Source: Oscillospiraceae bacterium (lineage in GTDB: Bacteria > Bacillota_A > Clostridia > Oscillospirales > Acutalibacteraceae). From it: 5,212 nt of DNA. This document shows, in pieces, positions 1 to 4,854 of the stretch; the first letter of the stretch is position 1, and every line of letters begins with the position of its first letter. The notes under the pieces are model-generated. The model was given only the letters and a program-made list of their open reading frames with translations, did no database searches and had not been told where the DNA came from. The stretch lies in assembly GCA_003519645.1 (NCBI GenBank), contig DOWI01000224.1, forward strand, positions 1 through 5,212. The letters are read 5' to 3'. The translations under genes were made by a program, and so were the position numbers.

Positions 1-2
1 TT

Positions 3-158
3 GCTCTCAAACTGATTTCGAGTTATTTGAAGGCAAGTTCTTATGAGTTTACGAGAGTAACTTTAGGAGAAGATAAAATCCCGCAGACCCGCATAAATAA
101 AGGCTTTTCAGGCACAAACGCTGATATTTCCGCGCATGAACACACCGCCCTGATTTAG
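3..158 (+). CDS. Unidentified 3' coding fragment, open at left edge
   Basis: Reading from base 3, a frame stays open for 51 codons to a TAG at 156-158. It has no start in the window, so it would be the C-terminal end of a gene beginning upstream. The residues look protein-like (LKLISSYLKASSYEFTRVT near the start, IPQTRINKGFSGTNADIS further on), but I do not recognise a family. An open run of this length can arise by chance. The stop falls in the loop of a small inverted repeat (CCCTGA 148-153, TCAGGG 165-170) that has no T tract, so it is a poor terminator. The tandem repeats at 175-207 follow closely. It may be the tail of a real mobile-element gene or simply noncoding. Confidence 0.33.
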   Translation, partial: ALKLISSYLKASSYEFTRVTLGEDKIPQTRINKGFSGTNADISAHEHTALI

Positions 159-174
159 CGGTTTTCAGGGCAAA

Positions 175-207
175 GTGTAGAAAAAGTGTAGAAAAACCGT
201 AGAAAAA
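175..207. repeat. Three tandem 11-bp direct repeats (GTGTAGAAAAA)
   Basis: GTGTAGAAAAA occurs at 175-185 and 186-196, followed by a variant CCGTAGAAAAA at 197-207, head to tail with no spacer. The 11-bp period is close to one helical turn, so a protein bound to each copy would sit on the same DNA face. Such arrays can be recombinase arm sites, iterons or regulator sites. Nothing in the window decides between these. The remaining sequence to 315 contains no gene. A TTGACA at 282-287 has no convincing -10 partner. Confidence 0.7.
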
Positions 208-315
208 CAACCGGCGAAATAACCTTAAGATACTTTAGTTTCCCGGCAATTTGAAAAATCAAAACCAAGCGTATCCTACCATTGACATTGATTTTTAACA
301 GAACATCCTGCAGCA

Positions 316-336
316 GACAGAGCATAATTCTCTGTC
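316..336. promoter_or_regulatory. 21-bp palindrome upstream of HTH gene, candidate operator or leader hairpin
   Basis: GACAGAG (316-322) and CTCTGTC (330-336) are perfect 7-bp inverted arms around the 7-base spacer CATAATT. The spacer contains CATAAT, a fair match to a -10 box, but no good -35 lies at the right distance. The palindrome ends 17 bases before the ribosome binding site of the downstream DNA-binding protein gene. This fits an autoregulatory operator or a 5' leader hairpin. Which one is inference. Confidence 0.45.
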
Positions 337-366
337 CTAAGGATCAATGTGATGGGAGGAACGATG

Positions 367-927
367 ATGGCAACCGACTACTCTTACCTTCTGGCTGAAT
401 ATCCGGAGAAGATAAGTCAAGACCAGCTTTACAGAATTTGCCGCATAAGCAAACGAAAAGCCACATGGCTTTTGGAGAACGGATATATCCCCTGCGAGGA
501 TACCGGCAAAAAGACCCGCAGGTTTAAAATCCAAATAACCGACGTTATTGCATACCTTACTCGCTTGGAAGAATCTCCTGAAACTCTGCTGACACCACCG
601 GGGATATTTTCAAGCGGAATAAAATATAAACCGAAGCGCCAAACGGCGAAGGCAATCAACTCCGAGAAGTTTATGGCAATGCTTAAGAACAAGTGGCACA
701 CCTTTCCGGATGCCCTCACGGTAAATGATGTCACAAAGCTAACGGGATACTGCCAAACCACAGTATCTGAATGGATCAAGGCAGAAAAGATAACGGGGGT
801 ATGGTATTATACCAAGTATTTAGTGCCAAAGGACAGCTTGATAAACTATATGGCAACAGAAGCTTGCCGCATCCATCAGAAGTCCAAAAAGCATATAGAG
901 CTGCTGGAGCAGTATCGAAATCCCTAA
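367..927 (+). CDS. Double winged-helix (MerR/excisionase-like) DNA-binding protein
   Basis: The product is 186 residues and probably a cytoplasmic DNA-binding protein. Two helix-turn-helix modules are visible. One spans about residues 15-65 (ISQDQLYRICRISKRKATWL, then a basic wing KKTRRFKI and ITDVIAYL). The other spans about 115-162 (LTVNDVTKLTGYCQTTVSEW, then a YYTKYLVP wing and DSLINYM). Both follow the helix-turn-helix-wing-helix plan of excisionase and MerR-like domains, so the gene looks like an internal duplication joined by a basic linker. The start was chosen at ATG 367, 7 bases after GGAGG at 355-359. The GTG at 349 and ATG at 352 lie upstream of that site, and ATG 364 sits too close to it. 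A palindrome lies just upstream. The gene stands alone and ends at a shared terminator. An excisionase or ICE regulator role is possible but unproven, and no integrase is visible beside it. Confidence 0.8.
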   Translation: MATDYSYLLAEYPEKISQDQLYRICRISKRKATWLLENGYIPCEDTGKKTRRFKIQITDVIAYLTRLEESPETLLTPPGIFSSGIKYKPKRQTAKAINSEKFMAMLKNKWHTFPDALTVNDVTKLTGYCQTTVSEWIKAEKITGVWYYTKYLVPKDSLINYMATEACRIHQKSKKHIELLEQYRNP

Positions 928-953
928 ATGCTCGGCGCATCCATTTACATGAA

Positions 954-988
954 AACAGGGTGACTACTTTGCATAGTGTCACCCTGTT
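954..988. terminator. Shared hairpin terminator between convergent genes
   Basis: AACAGGGTGAC (954-964) and GTCACCCTGTT (978-988) form an 11-bp perfect stem with a 13-base loop. It lies 26 bases after the HTH gene stop and 10 bases past the toxin stop on the minus strand. The T-richness is modest on both sides (GTTCTTGT on plus, TTTTC on minus), so it probably acts in both directions with moderate strength. Confidence 0.68.
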
Positions 989-998
989 CTTGTATCGA

Positions 999-1313
999 TT
1001 ATAAAAATCTGATCCAGTCGCGTCTGCCGTACAGAATTCTTTCAACGTCAACCACCTTGTTCTTCTCGTCTATGGAAAAAAACACAACGTAATTTTTTAC
1101 AATTAGTTTCCTGTATCCCATTTGAGATAGACGATCGTCTGAAACAAGCGGACAGCGCTGCGGCATATCGGACAGACTTAGCATTGCCTCTTCAAAAAGC
1201 TCCATCATACGAGTTGCCGATATGGGAGCTGACAGCTGAGAAGCAATATACCGAACAATGTCCCTAAGATCGTTTTCGGCTGGTTCAGATACATCTACCC
1301 TATATTTCGCCAT
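999..1313 (-). CDS. ParE/RelE-family toxin of a type II toxin-antitoxin system
   Basis: The 104-residue length is typical of the ParE/RelE superfamily. The N-terminal half (AENDLRDIVRYIASQLSAP, then a helix ending LSDMPQRCPLV) is the ParE-like helical hairpin. The C-terminal half (YRKLIVKNYVVFFSID at about 67-82, then VERILYGRRDW at about 91-100) is the characteristic beta sheet. Helical-hairpin features and the GRRDW end favour ParE-like proteins, which in studied cases poison DNA gyrase. RelE-like mRNA cleavage cannot be excluded by eye. The ATG lies inside the last codons of the antitoxin gene (14-base overlap), with a weak GAGG about 8 bases upstream. It is therefore translationally coupled and should be made in smaller amounts than the antitoxin. 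It appears intact. Confidence 0.9.
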   Translation of the reverse strand: MAKYRVDVSEPAENDLRDIVRYIASQLSAPISATRMMELFEEAMLSLSDMPQRCPLVSDDRLSQMGYRKLIVKNYVVFFSIDEKNKVVDVERILYGRRDWIRFL

Positions 1314-1572
1314 CGGCGATGCCTCGCTTAATATCCTTCATGACATCTTGAAGCGGACGCTTTTTACCCGCTTTAACGGCCGATCGTCCTTCGTCAAGCA
1401 GGTGATACAGTTCAAGCTTGCCGCTGAGTGCCTCATAGGTTTCAATGCTCATAACCGCCAAATCTCCCTGCCCGTTTTTTGTGATAAAAACAGGTTCACG
1501 GCTTTCATGACAGAAGGTGGATATCTCATTATAGTTATTCCGCAGGTCAGTGCTGGACTTTATATTTGGCAT
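1300..1572 (-). CDS. Phd/YefM-family antitoxin
   Basis: This 90-residue protein should neutralise the adjacent toxin and repress its own operon. Residues 1-48 match the Phd/YefM DNA-binding fold: MPNIKSSTDLRNNYNEIS, then EPVFITKNGQGDLAVMSIE, with the ITKNG turn and the MS.E.YE end. Residues 49-90 form a charged helical tail that in this family wraps the toxin. ATG 1572 is chosen because AAGGAGG at 1581-1587 (minus strand) lies 8 bases upstream. A longer frame from a TTG at 1593 would translate through that ribosome binding site. The gene is first in the operon and overlaps the toxin by 14 bases. Its promoter is flanked by inverted arms that make a good autorepression site. Confidence 0.9.
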   Translation of the reverse strand: MPNIKSSTDLRNNYNEISTFCHESREPVFITKNGQGDLAVMSIETYEALSGKLELYHLLDEGRSAVKAGKKRPLQDVMKDIKRGIADGEI

Positions 1573-1585
1573 AGCGTTTACCTCC

Positions 1586-1753
1586 TTACACAATTCTAAA
1601 GATATTATACACGAATTTCTTTAGAATATCAATTGAATTTCGCTGACTGCAACTGGCATCGAAAATAAGACACCGGATGCCGGTTAAAATCTTAATGAGA
1701 TCGTTTCCTATGAAGGGACGAATATGACTCATATGTAACTCTCGTTTAATCAT
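1586..1753 (-). pseudogene. Truncated 5' end of an AAA/DUF4143-type ATPase gene
   Basis: From ATG 1753, preceded by an AGAGGTG ribosome binding site, the frame encodes a start containing SHIRPFIGNDLIKILTGIR. This matches the N-terminus of the ATPase family that carries an AAA domain followed by DUF4143, where the next residues should be the Walker A stretch RxGKS. Here the similarity stops at residue 27 (about base 1673), and the frame continues with unrelated sequence for 28 codons. It runs through the toxin-antitoxin promoter to a TAA at 1586-1588 that overlaps the antitoxin ribosome binding site. No later part of the ATPase appears in the window. The gene is dead, although the peptide could still be translated if a promoter remains. 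The family match is by memory of the motif. Confidence 0.72.
1593..1632 (-). promoter_or_regulatory. Toxin-antitoxin promoter with palindromic operator across the -10 box
   Basis: On the minus strand, TTGATA (1632-1627) and TATAAT (1609-1604) are separated by exactly 17 bases, a near-consensus SigA promoter. Two perfect 10-bp inverted arms, ATTCTAAAGA (1593-1602) and TCTTTAGAAT (1618-1627), bracket the -10 box. Each arm is itself nearly palindromic (TCT-AA-AGA, TCT-TT-AGA), and the arm centres are 25 bases apart. This suggests two antitoxin dimers binding side by side. The function as an autorepression operator is inferred from Phd/YefM biology. Confidence 0.8.
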
Positions 1754-1940
1754 AAACAAAACACCTCTTTATCTCTTTCCATAACAATACAACATCAAAG
1801 ATATATCTTATAAAAATTGAACACATTGAACTTGTTGTTTCAAACAAAATCCCATTAAATTCAGTATCAATGTATAGAAGCAGAATAATCAGAGAATAAT
1901 AAATGCCTAAGCACTGTCATAAAATAAGTTTTAAATTTGA
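1754..1940. other. AT-rich intergenic spacer with small palindromes and repeats
   Basis: No gene is visible. It holds a perfect 12-bp palindrome AAGATATATCTT (1798-1809), a direct repeat TTGAAC at 1817-1822 and 1826-1831 (9-base period), a palindrome TTGTTT-C-AAACAA (1835-1847), and AGAATAAT repeated at 1882-1889 and 1893-1900 (11-base period). It would have been the upstream region of the broken ATPase gene. I see no convincing minus-strand promoter left in it. Confidence 0.55.
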
Positions 1941-1969
1941 TTGACAATATGACAAATGCGGCATATACT
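1941..1969 (+). promoter_or_regulatory. SigA promoter of the XRE-ImmA-PIN operon
   Basis: TTGACA (1941-1946, perfect) and TATACT (1964-1969) are separated by 17 bases. Transcription would begin near 1976, giving a leader of only about 19 bases that already contains AAGGGAGG (1980-1987). TGACAA is repeated at 1942-1947 and 1950-1955, and CTAT-N4-ATAG lies at 1968-1979. Both overlap the promoter and could bind the XRE repressor. The operator assignment is inference. Confidence 0.82.
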
Positions 1970-1994
1970 ATTAATATAGAAGGGAGGCATTATC

Positions 1995-2348
1995 ATGAAT
2001 AACTCTCTGGAGATCATCGGAGCAAGGATAAAATCTCTGCGCGAAAATAGCGGCCTTACACAAAGCAATGTGGCTAATTATCTTCATGTCGATCAAAGCC
2101 TTGTGTCTATGGTCGAGAAAGGCAAACGGGCACTGACGGCGGATATGCTGGATAAGCTTGCAGCCTTGTTTGGTACGCGGGTATCTGCACTCATGGAGCC
2201 GGAAATGAAGGTTAAACCGCTGTCCTTTGCGCTTCGTGCAAGCGAAATCGGAGAAGATGACTTGGACGCAATTAGCGCCATAAACAGGATTGCTTTAAAT
2301 AGCCACTTTATGACTCAATTGCTTGAGGGTGAGCATGCCAATGGATAG
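1995..2348 (+). CDS. XRE-family transcriptional repressor paired with ImmA/IrrE
   Basis: The 117-residue protein has an N-terminal Cro/C1-type helix-turn-helix at about residues 8-62 (ARIKSLRENSGLTQ, then the recognition helix DQSLVSMVEKGKRALT). A C-terminal segment PLSFALRASEIGEDDLDAIS at about 75-94 resembles the tail seen in XRE regulators encoded next to ImmA/IrrE peptidases. ATG 1995 follows AAGGGAGG by 7 bases. It is the first gene of a three-gene operon, and its last codons overlap the start of the peptidase gene. By analogy with ImmR/ImmA of ICEBs1 and DdrO/IrrE of Deinococcus, it should repress its own operon and be the substrate of the peptidase. Makarova and colleagues also predicted the Xre/COG2856 pair as a toxin-antitoxin type. 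Which model applies here is not visible. Confidence 0.92.
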   Translation: MNNSLEIIGARIKSLRENSGLTQSNVANYLHVDQSLVSMVEKGKRALTADMLDKLAALFGTRVSALMEPEMKVKPLSFALRASEIGEDDLDAISAINRIALNSHFMTQLLEGEHANG

Positions 2349-3093
2349 AATAGAGTTATGGAAAAAAGCTCTCAGTTTACGGAAAGAGCTTGGAGAAGAT
2401 GCGACTTCTCCGATCGATATATTGGCATTGGTTCATACAATCGATAAATTATCCATCGTATACTATCCGATGGGGAATCACATTAGCGGTATTTGTATTA
2501 AGGGAACCGGCAGCAATGTCATCGCCATTAATTCAGCCATGACCCTTGGAAGGCAGCGCTTTTCCATGGCTCATGAACTATATCACCTGTATTTTGATGA
2601 TGACGAACTCACTGCGGTGTGTGCAAAAACAATCGGCGAGGGAAATGAAAAGGAAAAGCAAGCAGATCAGTTTGCATCGTATTTGCTTATGCCCCCGGAT
2701 GCCCTTTCGGATAAAATTGACCAGCTGAAAAAGTCGAGCTCCGCCAAGCTTTCCATTCATGATGTTGTGCGTTTGGAGCAATACTTTCGTGTTAGCCGCC
2801 AAGCTATCCTTTACCGGCTGCTCAGCGAAAATGAATTAACCCGTGAAGAAGCTGATTCAATGCGCCAAAACGTAATTTTATCTGCTCTTAATCTTGGCTA
2901 CGATGATACACTCTATAGACCGACACCCGAAGATAAGCGATACAGGACATACGGCTACTATATTCAGCAGGCGGAAAAAGCTTTGGAACAAGGGCTAATA
3001 TCCAGCGGCAAATATGATGAATTGCTGTTATCTGCTTTCCGTTCCGACCTCGTCTATGGGGAGGAAATCGAAGGGGGCGAATTGCTTGACTGA
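2335..3093 (+). CDS. ImmA/IrrE-family zinc metallopeptidase
   Basis: The 252-residue protein has the zinc-peptidase signature HELYH at residues 80-84 (two His ligands, catalytic Glu81). It is followed by EKQADQFASYLLMP at 107-120, whose Glu107 fits the third ligand of the family's ExxA(N/D)xFA motif. All catalytic positions look intact. Residues 24-66 form the usual N-terminal fold, and a helical C-terminal part of about 90 residues extends beyond the core, rich in charged and Tyr residues (DTLYRPTPEDKRYRTYGYY). The expected role is cleavage of the partner XRE repressor upon a signal. The start is ATG 2335, overlapping the repressor gene by 14 bases, with GAGGGTGA just upstream. ATG 2341 is a close alternative, and TTG 2323 is less likely. 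Its end overlaps the PIN gene by 8 bases. No signal peptide or membrane segment is seen. Confidence 0.92.
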   Translation: MPMDRIELWKKALSLRKELGEDATSPIDILALVHTIDKLSIVYYPMGNHISGICIKGTGSNVIAINSAMTLGRQRFSMAHELYHLYFDDDELTAVCAKTIGEGNEKEKQADQFASYLLMPPDALSDKIDQLKKSSSAKLSIHDVVRLEQYFRVSRQAILYRLLSENELTREEADSMRQNVILSALNLGYDDTLYRPTPEDKRYRTYGYYIQQAEKALEQGLISSGKYDELLLSAFRSDLVYGEEIEGGELLD

Positions 3094-3622
3094 TTCGCTC
3101 TTTTTTGATAGCGACTGTATCTCGGCTTTTTTGTGGGTTGGGAATGAAAATTTATTGGTTAAGTTATATCCCGGTAGGATCGTTATTCCTAAAACTGTTT
3201 ATGACGAACTGTCCTATCCCGGGATTGCGCACCTAAAGGCAAGAGTAGATGCACTCCTTTCGGTGGGACAAGCACAGGTAATGTCCATTGATGTGGCTAC
3301 GGAAGCCTATGATATATATTATCAGCTTACCGAAAAACCAAAAGCCGGGCATATGGTTATCGGCAAAGGAGAAGCCGCATCCATCGCATTAGCAAAACAG
3401 TATGACGGCATTGTAGCAAGTAATAATCTGAAGGATATTTCTTTATATATCGCTCAAATGGATCTTAAGCATCTAACAACTGGCGATATATTACTTGCGG
3501 CACTGGAAAGAGGATACATCACCGAAGCACAGGGAAATACTATTTGGACTAAAATGCTATCTAAACGAAGAAAACTGGGGGCGGCAAACTTTACTGCTTA
3601 CATACAGGCAAAGCAAAAATAA
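3086..3622 (+). CDS. PIN-domain-like nuclease, third gene of the XRE-ImmA operon
   Basis: The 178-residue protein follows the PIN layout: SLFFDSDCIS (Asp8 at the end of strand 1), IPKTVYDEL (Glu41), then GKGEAASIALA (Glu96). In the last acidic site the common DD is replaced by VASNNLKDI, so Asn113/Asn114 stand where acids are usual and Asp117 lies nearby. PIN proteins cut RNA using a metal site formed by these acids, so activity is plausible but altered. TTG 3086 is chosen as start: AAGGGGG (3071-3077) lies 8 bases upstream, the frame just before it is the end of the peptidase gene read in another frame, and the PIN fold begins at once. It overlaps the peptidase gene by 8 bases, so it is translationally coupled. 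It is the last gene before two hairpins. It could be a toxin or an effector. Confidence 0.78.
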   Translation: MTDSLFFDSDCISAFLWVGNENLLVKLYPGRIVIPKTVYDELSYPGIAHLKARVDALLSVGQAQVMSIDVATEAYDIYYQLTEKPKAGHMVIGKGEAASIALAKQYDGIVASNNLKDISLYIAQMDLKHLTTGDILLAALERGYITEAQGNTIWTKMLSKRRKLGAANFTAYIQAKQK

Positions 3623-3673
3623 AAACGCCTATCGCTCATTTCATAATTTATAACGCAAAATTAGAACTAAAGA

Positions 3674-3705
3674 CTCCAATATTGCAAATTGGAGCCTTAT
3701 TTATT
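3674..3705 (+). terminator. Weak terminator-like hairpin after the PIN gene
   Basis: CTCCAAT (3674-3680) and ATTGGAG (3688-3694) form a 7-bp stem with a 7-base loop, followed by the T-rich run CCTTATTTATT. It lies about 50 bases after the PIN stop. CCAATA (3676-3681) could instead pair with TATTGG (3702-3707). That alternative touches only the first base of the next stem, so a true antiterminator is not supported. Confidence 0.5.
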
Positions 3706-3706
3706 G

Positions 3707-3759
3707 GCCGGGGAATCGAAGTGCAGAAATGCACTTCGATTCCCCGGCTTTTCTTTTTT
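3707..3759 (+). terminator. Very strong intrinsic terminator, 19-bp perfect stem with GAAA loop
   Basis: Arms 3707-3725 (beginning GCCGGGG) and 3730-3748 (ending CCCCGGC) are perfect 19-bp complements around a GAAA tetraloop. TTTTCTTTTTT follows at 3749-3759. This is a textbook Rho-independent terminator for the XRE-ImmA-PIN operon. Oddly, only 2 bases separate the T tract from the ribosome binding site of the next gene, leaving no room for a promoter between them. Confidence 0.93.
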
Positions 3760-3775
3760 GGAAGGGAGGAAAAAT

Positions 3776-4006
3776 ATGTTGGTACGCTATAAGAAAAACA
3801 AGAAACCTGCCTGTTATGATTCTGATGTCCTTGTAACAACAGGTCCGATACCGGCAGCTGAACAGCCTAAGGGACCATTTAAAAGCTGCGGAAACTGCCC
3901 CTACCCCTCTCATGGTTTTATCTGCTACAGTTCCGAGGGAGATTGCCTTAGAACCGATATGCAGAAAATAAACAAAAAACCCAATGCAAAACAAAAGCCC
4001 ATATGA
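3776..4006 (+). CDS. Small Cys-rich protein, possible zinc ribbon, ICE-type hypothetical
   Basis: This 76-residue basic protein is of unknown function. It has Lys-rich ends (KKNKK near residue 6, KINKKPNAKQK near 64) and a Cys cluster C38-x2-C41-x8-C50-x6-C57, with His46 between and a further Cys13. The spacing could hold one zinc ion, but it is not a standard named finger. No signal peptide or membrane helix is visible. ATG 3776 follows AAGGGAGG (3762-3769) by 6 bases. Its TGA overlaps the first base of the next gene's ribosome binding site, so the two form an operon. A strong terminator stands immediately upstream, so its transcription is puzzling. Similar small Cys-rich genes accompany DUF4314-type genes in Firmicutes conjugative elements, from memory and unverified. 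Confidence 0.75.
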   Translation: MLVRYKKNKKPACYDSDVLVTTGPIPAAEQPKGPFKSCGNCPYPSHGFICYSSEGDCLRTDMQKINKKPNAKQKPI

Positions 4007-4019
4007 AGGAGGAACAAAT

Positions 4020-4745
4020 ATGAGATATGACAGTGAATTTCTGAGATTGCTCAAGGAGAAGTATCCGCCCGGTACACGAATCCGTCTCACAAAAATGAAC
4101 GATCCCTATGCCCCCGTACCACCCGGTACAGAAGGTACGGTGGATTTTATTGACGATGCGTGCGGAATTCACATGCAATGGGACAACGGGCGCTCCCTTG
4201 CCCTCATTCCTGGGGAGGACTCGTTCTCAAAAATATCTCCTCCGCTCCAGACTCTCAAGCTATATATGCCGCTTACCGTTAAGAAATACGAGCGCAACGA
4301 ATGGGGCGATTGGGAGGATTATCCCTCGGAGCTGGATCAAGATACTATCCTCTCCTATCACGATTCTATCCTTGCAGCTATTGTGAAAGAGCGAAGGCCT
4401 GAGGAAACAGAACGCGGACTCATGAAATACTATCCTAAAAATGACACCGTAAATCAGAAAGTTCAGTCCTTCTTTTTTACAGTGGAACAGATTGGCAGCA
4501 AGCTGATGGGTGTGGCCGAATGCCGCATACAAGGGAGTTTGAGTGATTCAGAGCTGGAGCAGCTTAAGGATTATGTTTCCGGTCAGGCATCAGACGGCTT
4601 TGGTGAAGGTTTTGAGCAGCATCCCATAAAAACAGGCAATGGTGAAATCTATGTCAGCCTATGGAGCAGTGATAAAAACTGGAGCATCATGACGCCAGAT
4701 GAGTTGGCGCAAAGTCAACAGATGGGAGGAATGCAGCTTGGATAA
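4020..4745 (+). CDS. DUF4314-type protein with a second conserved domain, ICE-associated
   Basis: The product is 241 residues. Residues 1-70 match the DUF4314 pattern: a helix (FLRLLKEKYPPGTRIRLTKM), then DPYAPVPPGTEGTVDFIDD and HMQWDNGRSLALIPGEDSF, a small SH3-like beta barrel. Residues 79-225 form a second domain, LYMPLTVKKYERNEWGDWED to ECRIQGSLSDSELEQLKDYV, then GQASDGFGEGFEQ and a WSIM end. I recall this as a separate DUF (perhaps DUF6329) that is often fused to DUF4314. The biochemical role is unknown. These proteins are common in Tn1549-like and related conjugative elements of gut Firmicutes. ATG 4020 is chosen because AAGGAGG (4006-4012) lies 7 bases upstream. The in-frame ATG 3984 lies inside the previous gene. 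The gene follows the Cys-rich gene by 13 bases. Confidence 0.85.
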   Translation: MRYDSEFLRLLKEKYPPGTRIRLTKMNDPYAPVPPGTEGTVDFIDDACGIHMQWDNGRSLALIPGEDSFSKISPPLQTLKLYMPLTVKKYERNEWGDWEDYPSELDQDTILSYHDSILAAIVKERRPEETERGLMKYYPKNDTVNQKVQSFFFTVEQIGSKLMGVAECRIQGSLSDSELEQLKDYVSGQASDGFGEGFEQHPIKTGNGEIYVSLWSSDKNWSIMTPDELAQSQQMGGMQLG

Positions 4746-4787
4746 CATCTTGACCGTTCTGACCGGAGATGAATAGCAGAATTTCTT

Positions 4788-4815
4788 TTGGTATTTGGTA
4801 TAGCTTTCCTATAAA
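4788..4815 (+). promoter_or_regulatory. Possible weak promoter before the 95-residue gene
   Basis: TTGGTA (4788-4793) and TATAAA (4810-4815) are separated by 16 bases, 25 bases before the AAGGAGG of the next gene. The -35 is poor, and TTTGGTA is directly repeated here. The 109-base gap after the DUF4314 gene contains no terminator hairpin, so the downstream gene may also be read from upstream. Confidence 0.3.
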
Positions 4816-4854
4816 AAGTGTGGCATTGTGTTGTAATTGAAGGAGGTGGACAGA

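Noticed and set aside
175..207. Short tandem repeats as a CRISPR array
   Set aside because: The unit is only 11 bp, the copies are adjacent without spacers, and no cas gene is present.
282..310. TTGACA at 282-287 as the promoter of the double-HTH gene
   Set aside because: The bases 17 positions downstream (ATCCTG) do not resemble a -10 box.
429..779. Minus-strand 116-codon frame inside the double-HTH gene
   Set aside because: It is opposite a gene with clear domains and a good ribosome binding site. It has no convincing site of its own and no recognisable motif.
1258..1599. Plus-strand 113-codon frame opposite the toxin-antitoxin genes
   Set aside because: It mirrors the antitoxin on the other strand, which has family motifs, a promoter and a ribosome binding site.
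1655..1681. Inverted repeat GGCATC/GATGCC as an insertion-sequence end
   Set aside because: It has only 6 bp with a 15-base spacer, no transposase is present, and one arm lies inside the ATPase remnant coding sequence.
3014..3085. Upstream extension of the PIN gene to an ATG at 3014
   Set aside because: It would overlap the peptidase gene by 80 bases. The good ribosome binding site at 3071-3077 points to TTG 3086, and the PIN fold starts there.
3701..4090. Minus-strand 129-codon frame
   Set aside because: It runs through the strong terminator hairpin and opposite the Cys-rich and DUF4314 genes. Its apparent hydrophobic stretch is a by-product of the opposite strand.
4108..4386. Plus-strand 92-codon frame inside the DUF4314-type gene
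   Set aside because: It is an alternative frame of a gene with recognisable domains and has no ribosome binding site of its own.
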